This document shows, piece after piece, positions 34,527-43,192 of a stretch of 64,000 nt of DNA (its first letter is position 1; each line of letters opens with the position of its first letter). This DNA comes from Ricordea florida (taxonomy: Eukaryota > Cnidaria > Anthozoa > Corallimorpharia > Ricordeidae). The notes beneath the pieces were generated by a model. That model ran no database searches and was not told the origin of the DNA. It was given only the letters and a program-made list of their open reading frames with translations. Made by a program: the position numbers and the translations under genes. Where the stretch lies: the NCBI GenBank assembly GCA_949710005.1, contig OX453282.1:11964236-12028235 (forward strand). The letters are read 5' to 3'.

Positions 34527-35771
34527 TCAGTACTTAATTGATCTCAAACTTGAATTCATTATTTCCATCATTGCATCGGCTACAACAAACATATGACAAG
34601 TTATTACTACTGAGCTTGATGAGCCACTTTTTTTCCTTTTAATTTCTATTTTTACTCCATCATGTGTATTATTTAGAGCTAGTCCTCCACCATGAATATC
34701 ATTATCTGGGTGAGTTCTAGTATCAACCCAAAGAGCAAACTTATTTGTATAAAAATCCCCTTCTTCTAAATTATGATCTCCTATTTTTTGGTAGCGTTTT
34801 TTCACAGATTCCCAAAGATCTGATATAATCATACCTTTAGAGTATATTCTATTTGGTACACCGTCAACATCAATATTAACAGAAGTTATTCCGGGGTAAA
34901 AAAAATTTTCTGAATCTCTTGCTCCGCCGGCATATGGAGCAATAAACAAAAATAATATTCCACTCATTGATCTTCTAGGTAAATTAACATGTTGATTAAT
35001 AACTTCATCAGCTCCAGTTAAAAATGTAAAAGTTTTGTGTAAAGTAACATTTTCATAAAAGAATCCTTTACCAATTTGATAAGTTGATTGGGCTTCTCTA
35101 GCTAAGTATTCGCTTGAAATTGATGAATATTCTAACTCTAAGTTTTTGATTGAATATTTTGGTGTTTTAGTTGTATCAGAATAAACAACAATATCAGAAA
35201 CTGGGGCTAATGTAATCTCAAATATTAAATGATTTTCTAATGCTTTTGGATAAAAAACCCCATGATCTTTTAAAATAGGATGATTTATTGGTATTCTATA
35301 CTTTGTATTATGAACTACAGCAAGAGCCAATTCTTTTGCATCTGAATCATCCTTATCACCCGCATTTGTTCTAAGTTTTCTCATATTTGGAGAAGAAATA
35401 CCTTGTTTTAATCTATCTTTTCTATCTTCTTTTGTTAAGAATAAATCATGATATGTTTGAAATAGATCATATCTTTGAGTGTCCTGCAATGTTTCGCCTC
35501 CAAAAAGAACTTTTAGTCTGGATACAAGATTAGCCGCCAAATTATTAACAAATGTATTATTTGCATGACCTTCAACATCCAAATCAAACAAAAGAGATAC
35601 ACTTCCAGGTACAATCACTAAATTCTCAGAAAGTTTTGGAATATTTATATATAATGTTTCACCAGGGCTGGCTGAGGATGGATTTAGAGTAATTCGATTT
35701 AATGTTGATTCTGCTTTCAAACCAAATGGTTCTTTTGGAATTCTGTTTGGATTAATTTTTTCAGACGTCAT
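34527..35771 (-). CDS. MCP: Major capsid protein, double jelly-roll type (probable)
   Basis: 414 aa, rich in beta-strand-like segments with no membrane helix or low-complexity region, as expected of a capsid protein. Features include an N-terminal arm (about 1-30), a strand-rich first half with SPGETLYINIPKL and LLFDLDVEGHANN, and a second half with RRSMSGILFLFIAPYAGGAR, a hinge-like WESVKKRYQKI and a C-terminal strand set. The family looks widespread in Polintons, and its position immediately upstream of the packaging ATPase is that of the major capsid protein. The exact fold cannot be proved by eye. A structure prediction showing two eight-stranded jelly rolls would confirm it. The frame is intact. 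The start is supported by a motif 25 nt upstream. Confidence 0.75.
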   Translation of the reverse strand: MTSEKINPNRIPKEPFGLKAESTLNRITLNPSSASPGETLYINIPKLSENLVIVPGSVSLLFDLDVEGHANNTFVNNLAANLVSRLKVLFGGETLQDTQRYDLFQTYHDLFLTKEDRKDRLKQGISSPNMRKLRTNAGDKDDSDAKELALAVVHNTKYRIPINHPILKDHGVFYPKALENHLIFEITLAPVSDIVVYSDTTKTPKYSIKNLELEYSSISSEYLAREAQSTYQIGKGFFYENVTLHKTFTFLTGADEVINQHVNLPRRSMSGILFLFIAPYAGGARDSENFFYPGITSVNIDVDGVPNRIYSKGMIISDLWESVKKRYQKIGDHNLEEGDFYTNKFALWVDTRTHPDNDIHGGGLALNNTHDGVKIEIKRKKSGSSSSVVITCHMFVVADAMMEIMNSSLRSIKY

Positions 35772-35796
35772 AATTGATTTATAAGATACTTTGGCT

Positions 35797-35807
35797 AACC
35801 TTTAAAC
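35797..35807 (-). promoter_or_regulatory. Promoter-like motif GTTTAAAGGTT
   Basis: 25 nt upstream of the capsid gene ATG (35771). It overlaps the stop of the tiny gene at 35802. A separate 13-bp string, ATAAGATACTTTG, is present both here (35781-35793) and before the integrase (35988-36000). Confidence 0.5.
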
Positions 35808-35975
35808 CCCTTTGCTCTTTAATTTTTCAATATGTTTTAATAAACCTTCTCTCGCCTCGGGAATTAAAGTCATAATATTAAAATTTTTATCACCATCTTC
35901 CATATATAGAATTTTTTTTCTAATAATTTTTTTCATAAGATTAATTTGATATTCGCTAAATTTTTCTTCCTCCAC
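35802..35975 (-). pseudogene. Tiny gene with apparent ATG-to-GTG start loss
   Basis: The 57-codon frame opens at GTG 35975 in the context AAAATCGTGGAGGAAG, very like the true starts AAAAATCATGGAAG (34492) and AAAAATCATGGAAA (31256). A promoter-like ATTTAAAAATT (36002-36012) lies 26 nt upstream, the usual spacing. This suggests that an ATG mutated to GTG, or that a non-AUG start is used. A shorter 44-aa product could begin at ATG 35936. The peptide is charged and helical (MTLIPEAREGLLKHIEKL). It lies between the integrase and the capsid gene. Its function is unknown. Confidence 0.5.
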
Positions 35976-36001
35976 GATTTTAATTTATAAGATACTTTGT
36001 T

Positions 36002-36012
36002 AATTTTTAAAT
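36002..36012 (-). promoter_or_regulatory. Promoter-like motif ATTTAAAAATT
   Basis: 26 nt upstream of the GTG at 35975. It overlaps the first bases of the integrase start codon on the other strand. The integrase itself has only a degenerate upstream match (GATTTTAATTT, 35976-35986). Confidence 0.4.
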
Positions 36013-37003
36013 GATGTCAAAAATATATTATTCGGCTAAAGGGTATTGGAAAGGATATTCCGCGATTCCAAAATTAGCTGAGAAGGCGAAAGTAAGTGAA
36101 AATGTGGCAAAACAATGGTTGCAGAAACAGGCAATATGGCAAATCTATCTTCCAGCTCCAAAGTATATACCTAGACCACACTGGACTGTGGATAAACCTA
36201 ACCAGATTCACCAAGCAGATTTATTATTTTTACCGCATGATAGAGTTGGAAGAAAAACATATAAATATGCGTTAGTTGTGGTTGATATCGCCTCGAGATA
36301 TAAAGATGCGGAGCCATTAACTTCAAAAGAAAGTCGAGAGATATCAGAAGCTTTTACAAAAATATATTCTAGAAGATTGAAATACCCTAAAACATTAATG
36401 GTTGATCCTGGAAAAGAATTTATGGGTGAAGTTGGTAAACTCATGAATTACCATAATGTAAGAATACAAAGAAGTGAAGCTGGTAATCATAGAGCCCAAG
36501 CCTTTGTGGAAAACGCAAACAAAATATTGGGGGAAAGATTATTCAGTCATCAATATGCACAGGAAATGATTAGTGATGGGCGATCTAGAGTATGGGTGAA
36601 AAGATTACCTGTTATTCTAAAAACTTTGAATAATACACCAACAAGAATAACCGGTAAAGAACCTGCTAAGGCTATAAAACTGAAAGAGGTTGATATTGAG
36701 CCTAAAAAATACCGACTGAACGGAGGAACCCGACGCGAAGTGGGGGTTGATGAGGTTAGACTACCAATTGAGGTTAAAGTTAGATATTTATTATCTCCGG
36801 GAGAGCTTGAGGGTGGTGAAAAAAGGCGAGCTACTGATCCCATTTGGAGCATAAAAGTTTATTATATTACGCGTAGCGTCGTTTCCCCCAACCAGCCCGT
36901 TTTATATTATTTATTAGACGGGCCAAGACGTGGTTTTGTGCGAGAAGAACTTCAAGTTGTCCCCTATGATACTGAGTTGCCTCCTTCTTCTGTTTTGAAA
37001 TGA
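36011..37003 (+). CDS. INT: Retroviral-type DDE integrase
   Basis: 330 aa. An N-terminal helical region (about 1-45, SAIPKLAEKAKVSENVAKQW) looks like a helix-turn-helix rather than a canonical HHCC finger. The rve catalytic core has the triad D70 (QADLLFL), D132 (MVDPGKEF) and E167 (FVENANK), with 61 and 34 residues between them. The C-terminal 90 residues are beta-rich and SH3-like (FVREELQVVPYD). It would insert the linear element into host DNA, producing the short duplication seen at both ends. The frame and catalytic residues are intact. It starts at tandem ATGs (36011, 36014) and converges on the polymerase gene, with one base between stop codons. Confidence 0.93.
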   Translation: MMSKIYYSAKGYWKGYSAIPKLAEKAKVSENVAKQWLQKQAIWQIYLPAPKYIPRPHWTVDKPNQIHQADLLFLPHDRVGRKTYKYALVVVDIASRYKDAEPLTSKESREISEAFTKIYSRRLKYPKTLMVDPGKEFMGEVGKLMNYHNVRIQRSEAGNHRAQAFVENANKILGERLFSHQYAQEMISDGRSRVWVKRLPVILKTLNNTPTRITGKEPAKAIKLKEVDIEPKKYRLNGGTRREVGVDEVRLPIEVKVRYLLSPGELEGGEKRRATDPIWSIKVYYITRSVVSPNQPVLYYLLDGPRRGFVREELQVVPYDTELPPSSVLK

Positions 37004-37004
37004 T

Positions 37005-40000
37005 CTAATACAAAGGTTTTGTGTGAATTCCATCTTCGTCAACTCTTCTTTTATCATAATATGCATTAAGTCCTAATTTGTTTTGAGTATATGTTACAAT
37101 TTCGTTTTTATTAACTCTAAAACCGGTGTTTTTCACCCTATCTATTGACCCTTTTAAGGCTTCATAGTATCTACCCCACGTCATATTGTTTTGGTGCTGT
37201 ATTGTCCCTTTACAACTAAACTTTGTTTTTCCCTTTCCATCATCGGCGTAATAACATTTTGGTGAAAGAGCAATCATTCTTATTCCTTCAAACTCTTTCT
37301 TAAACAGCCCCGGTGTTCTATCGTGATATTTTGTGGTTGATAGAAATTTTGCTTTACCCTCCCTAAAATATTCATTTCTTAATTCAGGTTTTACAAGATT
37401 ATCCAAATCTTCATCCGAAAATGCAAAGTAATAGCTATCTGTATCTGAATAAATCAACTCAAAATCACTTCTGTCAAAATAATAATCAATAAAATCATAG
37501 TAAAATTCTAACATTCTAAGTTTGGATAGTTGATATACAGCTATTCCACACTGATAAGGGGTGGTTATTTCTACACTCCTTTTCTTTTTGATTATTTCAT
37601 AAGTTTCATTTATCTGTTCCATATCTACAAAGAACGGGCTTCTAATAGCCATATTAACATCATCCTCGTCTTGAGTATAACTTGTATTCTTGTGTTCTTG
37701 TTTATTTTCAATCATTTTGCCATAAAATGCGTTTCCTTTTAGTTTGTTGGTATCAGCCAATTCTTTACAACCTTTATACTTTGGTTTTAGTTTTTCTATC
37801 AACCCCTCCTTCTCCGTATTGGCTTCAATAAATGTTAATATATCAGGAAATTGATTTAATTCATTAGTAAGGGCTACGACATCATCATCAAAATCTTTAC
37901 TTAACTTTTCCAGAATAACCTGAATATCACCATCTCTTCTAGCATTGCTTACTTCACTTGGAAACCACTCAAAGGGTTTGCCCGGTTGATATTCTATAAT
38001 TTTATGAACAGCTGTTATTATCAACCCATGATTAAGATACCATTTTATTACAGGTGTATATACTAAAATTTTATTTGCTCTTGTAACGCTCAACAATTTT
38101 AGTGCTCCTTTTACGGTTTTTCTGCCTGTAGCTTTTTGATATTCTTTCATGTGATCAGGTATTAAATTTTCATGGACAGTATCTACAACATATAAAGGCG
38201 GCATCTCTTCAAATTTTTCCAAAAGATTATCTGGTGTGTGAATATCCACTTGGCAGAAACCGAAAAATTTATCTGAAAGAATATCATTGCAAATTTTTTT
38301 AATATATTCAGAATCTGTTGGATTTTTTACTTCAAAATATTTCTCTTTACCGCAAGGCATTTCCATCCCCGACACCGATAAATACAAACTATTTGCATCA
38401 TAACCGCGGATAGTTTTGCATGGTTTTGGATTTTTATAATTATTAGAACGAATAAATGACTTGCCAACCTCAACCCAACGAACAAAAACCTGTGCCTGAC
38501 CTCCAACCATTCCTGTTTTTAAAAGATCATAAGCTTTATTTTTACTGCATTTAGTACATTCTTTTCTTATAGTAAAACATTTTTTACATTTTCCCTTACC
38601 GCTTTTCGGTTTTTTACAATTGACACTGCATACACAATAGCAAGGATCGCCTGGAGTATACAAATCACACTTTCCCTTATTATTTTTTATGGCTTTATTC
38701 AGCACATATCTCATTGATATTCCTGGTATTGATACCGCGTCTTTCAGCATGTCTATTTCATCGCAGAAATATTTTGCGCGTGTTTTTTCAACCGCTTCTA
38801 CAAAAGGAATAACATCACCTTGGTTATACTCTATCAACCAATCCTTCATGGTTATACACCCTCTTTTTTTCATTTCGGTCTTATATTCTTCATATTCTTG
38901 GGGGGATATTGTTATTTTCTTTTTGAGATCTGAGTAAAAATCTTCATATTTTACAGGACCAATGTGAGAAAGCTTATCATAACTATCCAAAAATTGATAG
39001 GGAAAGAAAAGTTTTTGTTGTTCGCAGTTGTTTGCTTTACACCAGGCATCAAACGAAAGTCCGGGGGCTAAGTAATTAATAATATCCAAAAATTTAAAAC
39101 GGGGAGTTTTCAGGTACATATATTTATTTTCTTTCTTTGCCGCATTTATTGTCCCCTCCATCTCGGTAAAACTATTTACAAAATGTATCTTAATCATATT
39201 AAAATCATACTTTCCTGAATTAAAACCTAAAACTGGAACTTGATTACACCACTCTTCATGCATCTCTTTTACTTTTTTGGGAATACTATCTTCATCCGGA
39301 AGAGAATAATCCTCCCGCACTTTTTTAACAATATCTTTTTGTCTTCTTTCCAAATCTTGAACAAAATCTTTTATAAGCTCTTCTGGATTATTATTCACAA
39401 AACACGTTGGTTTTTTCGATAAATTATCAGAAATAGCTATACTAATCGGAACATGTTTATTCATGAAAGTTAGATCTTCAGTAACCCTTTCCGATTTTTT
39501 TGGTTGCATTGCTTCAGAATCCCAAACAATAAAATATGGATAATGAAAAAATTTCTTTTTAAATTTTACATATTTTAATTCAGGATTTTCGCACTCCCAA
39601 ACAGACACTAAATTATACCCCAAAGATTTGATTACTTGTTCCTTTCTCATCGTTTCATTGTATCTAGTTTTATCAAAAGTTGAACACGGGCATCCATGCC
39701 ATTTACACCCATAAAATTGAAAAACTGTATTAGTCGCAGGTTCGTAACCATCCACCAAAAAAATCTCCTTCTCACCGTCCTTAACGCATCTTTCACCTCC
39801 ATGTCCACATAGAGCATGATGAATATGTTTACCAATAAGTTCAGACTGTTTCTCTATCCATCTGCATCCAACATAACTAAATTGGGTGTTTCCGCCATAA
39901 AATATTTTTTCTGAGCTGCTCATTGTTTGAACACATTTTTTACCTTTACAAATTACTTGTGTTTTTCCTCCTGTACATGTATTGTCATTCAAATGTCTAT

Positions 40001-41543
40001 TATAATTATCATGTCTGTTAAATCTTTGTGCACATCCATGACATTCCCAACTATTAGTCAACATTGGTAAATCTTTTATGTAAAAACAATGATCATTATG
40101 AATTCCTGCATCCAAAGTTGGTAATTGTTCTTTGATTTTACCTTTACCATACACCAAGACCCACGTTTTTTTGTCTTCTTTTGGCTCAAATATCCTAATG
40201 TTAATATTAAAAAACTTTGCGATATCTTCAAGTTCAATAAGATCTGTTCCTTTTATATCTTCTTCTTTCAGATTTGGTTTACCATAAAATTCTTGGGCTA
40301 GTTTTAAAGCTAATTGTTTTATTCTTTCGGCGGGTCTATTTTTCTCATCAAGATAGTTCCTAAACACGGCCAGGGTATTCCAAAAACACATTTTGTTACC
40401 ATAATTATCAAGAGCATGAATAGATTTCTTCTTGTGTAGCCAATCTGGTAAAGGACCACAACCCATTAAAGTTTCATTTGTATGAATTATTTTCACATGA
40501 ACTTCTTTAAACACAACTCTACCTTGATATACGCCAGGTTTTTTTACAACTTCTGTTGCTGGAAGATACGCTTTATTCCACACTTCTACGTTATCCAAAT
40601 CTAGTCTTTTTATTTCACATTGTTCAATATACTCCTCAATTTCTTTTAATGTTTTTAAAGCTCCTAGTTGTTTCCCTGAAATTGTTTTGTGGTACTCAAC
40701 TATTTCTCCTTTTCCCCGATGAATTTCTGCTTTGAAACCATATACAACCCTTGTTCGCATCTGTATCTCCGGTCTTATTCTATCCATAATTATTTGTGAT
40801 ATGTCATTATTAAGATCCGCGTTTATTACAATGTTGTTTTGCCCCACTATCTCGTCAGGTGCTCTTCCAAAAGGAATAAATTTAAAATTTGTTGGAGGTC
40901 TTAGTTTAATTTTCTTATCTTTATTTTCTACTGTTTTAGTTTTATTTTGTGTTTGATTATTAACCTTTTTTCTAGACGGTGGAATTGGTTTTATGATTTT
41001 CTTATTTGTTAGATTTTGTAAAGATTCATAAAACTTTTTTCTATCTTCCACTTTGTAATTTTTAATTATATTCCTTTTGGGTTTATTGGATAAATTTTTA
41101 TTAGTTGTAACTGTAACCTCTTCATAAAACTTTTTTCTATCTTCCACTTTGTAGTTTTTGAATATTCTTTTTGGCGAGGGTTTTTTAGAATTTTTGGTAT
41201 CCTTAACAGATTCAAAAAACTTTATTCTTTCTGAAACTTTTGAATTTTTGGGTGGAATATTTTTTACTGGGGTTGGGATAGTTCTTTCCTTCTGTTTAGG
41301 AATATTTTTTACGGGGTTTGTAAAAGCTGGTGTCCGGCGTGGTGGTGTGCCTGGGCGGGGGGAAGGCGGGGGGCTACCTGGAGGCGTGCCAAGTTGTGGT
41401 TCCACATTATCATACATTTCAACGAGTTCAGTAATTTTTCGCAATTCTTTTAAAAGGTCACTTTTTCTCTTCAATTTTGACCTGCCTTTAATATTATATT
41501 CTTTTGCAAGTTCTTTCAGTTGATCAACAGTAAGTCTATCCAT
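37005..41543 (-). CDS. POLB: Protein-primed-type family B DNA polymerase with N-terminal accessory domains
   Basis: 1,512 aa, intact. Order: SAP-like domain (1-40); Pro-rich linker (50-75); three related short segments ending FFE or FYE (about 102-111, 130-141, 162-172); a region with C386 (NKMCFWNTLAVF) and H485 (NDHCFYIKDL) that looks like an OTU/papain-type cysteine protease fold; zinc-finger cysteines (C501, C504, H518, C523); an endonuclease-like segment (FYGCKWHGCP, 610-619). The 3'-5' exonuclease has motifs D675-x-E677, N775...D780 and Y906xxxD910. A Cys-rich insert spans 968-999. Palm motif A is DANSLY (1049-1054), motif B is KLKGNAFYG (1267-1275) and motif C is YSDTDS (1365-1370). 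The spacing between A and B fits the extra insertions of protein-primed polymerases. It would replicate the linear element from its ends. The start is five bases inside the TIR. Confidence 0.94.
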   Translation of the reverse strand: MDRLTVDQLKELAKEYNIKGRSKLKRKSDLLKELRKITELVEMYDNVEPQLGTPPGSPPPSPRPGTPPRRTPAFTNPVKNIPKQKERTIPTPVKNIPPKNSKVSERIKFFESVKDTKNSKKPSPKRIFKNYKVEDRKKFYEEVTVTTNKNLSNKPKRNIIKNYKVEDRKKFYESLQNLTNKKIIKPIPPSRKKVNNQTQNKTKTVENKDKKIKLRPPTNFKFIPFGRAPDEIVGQNNIVINADLNNDISQIIMDRIRPEIQMRTRVVYGFKAEIHRGKGEIVEYHKTISGKQLGALKTLKEIEEYIEQCEIKRLDLDNVEVWNKAYLPATEVVKKPGVYQGRVVFKEVHVKIIHTNETLMGCGPLPDWLHKKKSIHALDNYGNKMCFWNTLAVFRNYLDEKNRPAERIKQLALKLAQEFYGKPNLKEEDIKGTDLIELEDIAKFFNINIRIFEPKEDKKTWVLVYGKGKIKEQLPTLDAGIHNDHCFYIKDLPMLTNSWECHGCAQRFNRHDNYNRHLNDNTCTGGKTQVICKGKKCVQTMSSSEKIFYGGNTQFSYVGCRWIEKQSELIGKHIHHALCGHGGERCVKDGEKEIFLVDGYEPATNTVFQFYGCKWHGCPCSTFDKTRYNETMRKEQVIKSLGYNLVSVWECENPELKYVKFKKKFFHYPYFIVWDSEAMQPKKSERVTEDLTFMNKHVPISIAISDNLSKKPTCFVNNNPEELIKDFVQDLERRQKDIVKKVREDYSLPDEDSIPKKVKEMHEEWCNQVPVLGFNSGKYDFNMIKIHFVNSFTEMEGTINAAKKENKYMYLKTPRFKFLDIINYLAPGLSFDAWCKANNCEQQKLFFPYQFLDSYDKLSHIGPVKYEDFYSDLKKKITISPQEYEEYKTEMKKRGCITMKDWLIEYNQGDVIPFVEAVEKTRAKYFCDEIDMLKDAVSIPGISMRYVLNKAIKNNKGKCDLYTPGDPCYCVCSVNCKKPKSGKGKCKKCFTIRKECTKCSKNKAYDLLKTGMVGGQAQVFVRWVEVGKSFIRSNNYKNPKPCKTIRGYDANSLYLSVSGMEMPCGKEKYFEVKNPTDSEYIKKICNDILSDKFFGFCQVDIHTPDNLLEKFEEMPPLYVVDTVHENLIPDHMKEYQKATGRKTVKGALKLLSVTRANKILVYTPVIKWYLNHGLIITAVHKIIEYQPGKPFEWFPSEVSNARRDGDIQVILEKLSKDFDDDVVALTNELNQFPDILTFIEANTEKEGLIEKLKPKYKGCKELADTNKLKGNAFYGKMIENKQEHKNTSYTQDEDDVNMAIRSPFFVDMEQINETYEIIKKKRSVEITTPYQCGIAVYQLSKLRMLEFYYDFIDYYFDRSDFELIYSDTDSYYFAFSDEDLDNLVKPELRNEYFREGKAKFLSTTKYHDRTPGLFKKEFEGIRMIALSPKCYYADDGKGKTKFSCKGTIQHQNNMTWGRYYEALKGSIDRVKNTGFRVNKNEIVTYTQNKLGLNAYYDKRRVDEDGIHTKPLY

Positions 41544-41808
41544 GTTGTTATTTTTGTAAAATATTTCTTATTTTTAAATCATTTTTTTATTCGCAATATC
41601 TGATTACCACTCTGATAAAAATTTACTAGATCTTTAGGAACCTTTACGGTTGTTTGGCTAATCTTCACCTTTTGCTTGATCTTGTATAATTTTGAGTGAA
41701 TCTTGAGTGATAACAAAAAATGTGCGCGTGTGTGTAAAAAAAAACAACATGTGTGTGTGAAAACAACAACATGTGTGTGTGTGGGGGAAACTACTCTCAT
41801 CTACTACT
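41539..41808 (-). repeat. Polinton right terminal inverted repeat (270 bp)
   Basis: It mirrors 23777-24047, with three visible substitutions and one single-base indel. It contains the same CA/TG microsatellite and promoter-like motif, and includes the first five bases of the polymerase gene. Confidence 0.95.
41570..41580 (-). promoter_or_regulatory. Promoter-like motif GATTTAAAAAT
   Basis: TIR copy of the element motif, 26 nt upstream of the polymerase ATG (41543). Confidence 0.55.
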
Positions 41809-41813
41809 AGTGC
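41809..41813 (+). repeat. Polinton target-site duplication, right copy (AGTGC)
   Basis: AGTGC directly follows the right terminus, after which the satellite resumes with ACATACGTAGTAAC in the same phase at which it stopped on the left. Confidence 0.85.
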
Positions 41814-43192
41814 ACATACGTAGTAACAAAGAGGTATTTCCTTAAATCACATGGAAATATAATCGTTTAAATTAAAATTTCATTCGTTATCTAAACCTTC
41901 GTCTATATCCTACTATGACAGATAGATAAAACATTCAAAATGATTCGATAACTTACCACGCTAGATGACGGTCCTCCTGCCCATACAATCTCTTATATGG
42001 TGTTTTGACAAAAATCTGTAAGGCTGAGTTTCCTTGCAACCATCTCTTTGTATTTTATCTTGTTCTTAACAATGACTACAATCACGAGATAAAATGGATT
42101 TTAAATTACATTTTAAATGCTACAAGGTGGTGAAAATTGCATGTTTGTCACTAATCTGTGTAATGAGGACTGATTTGATTAACTTTAGTACTGTCTGAGC
42201 AGTATGCTTTACAATCAGCTGCCTTAAGCTAATATGTTGACAGCTGAAATACAATAGGATTGCGAATTACAATCAATTTTACTTCTTACGTAGATGTTAC
42301 CCTTTCGTTATACTACAAGTATGCAAAGTTTCAGAATTGCAAAGATTCTGCAAGCCGAGATATAATAGAATATCTTTCATTTTAAGGGTTTAAAGGCAAT
42401 TGTATGAAGTGCGCATGCGTAGTAACAAAGAGGTATTTCCTTAAATCACATGGAAATATAATCGTTTCAATTAAAATTTCATTCGTTATCTAAACCTTTG
42501 TCTATATCCTACTATGACAGATAGATAAAACATTCAAAATGATTCGATAACTTACCACGCTAGATGACGGTCATCCTTCCCATACAATCTCTTATATGGT
42601 GTTTTGACAAAAATCTGTAAGGCTGAGTTTCCTTGCAACCATCTCTTTGTATTTTATCTTGTTCTTAACAATGACTACAATCACGAGATAAAATGGATTT
42701 TAAATTACATTTTAAATGCTACAATAAGGTGAAAATTGCATGTTTGTCACTAATCTGTGTAATGAGGACTGATTTCAAGAACTTTAGTACTGTCTGAGCA
42801 GTATGCTTTACAATCAGCTGCCTTAAGCTAATATGTTGACAGCTGAAATACAATAGGATTGCGAATTACAATCAATTTTACTTTTTACGTAGATGTTAGC
42901 CTTTCGTTATACTACAAGTCTGCAAAGTTTCAGAATTCAAAAGATTCTGCAAGCCGAGATATGATAGAATATCTTTCATTTTAATGGTTTAAAGGCAATT
43001 GTATGAAGTGCGCATGCGTAGTAACAAAGAGTTCTTTCCTTAAATCACATGGAAATATAATCGTTTCAATTAAAATTTCATTCGTTATCTAAACCTTCGT
43101 CTATATCCTACTATGACAGATAGATAAAACATTCAAAATGATTCGATAACTTACCACGCTAGATGACGGTCCTCCTGCCCATACAATCTCTT

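Larger units (their letters stand above)
23777..41808. mobile_element. Polinton/Maverick virus-like DNA transposon, 18,032 bp
   Basis: The element begins AGTAGTAGATGA and ends with its complement, with ~270-bp terminal inverted repeats. It is flanked by AGTGC within one satellite monomer. It encodes a protein-primed-type family B DNA polymerase, a retroviral-type DDE integrase, an FtsK/HerA-type packaging ATPase, a capsid protein candidate and a set of small membrane or coiled-coil proteins, which is the hallmark Polinton gene set. The 18-kb length is within the usual 15-20 kb. One structural gene is broken by a nested transposon and a frameshift, and one tiny gene seems to have lost its start. 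The copy is therefore probably defective, although polymerase, integrase, ATPase and MCP frames are intact. Confidence 0.95.

Noticed and set aside
37000-37035. Terminator hairpin between integrase and polymerase genes
   Set aside because: Only one base separates the stops, and just a 5-bp ACAAA/TTTGT pairing is visible, inside coding sequence. It is too weak to call.
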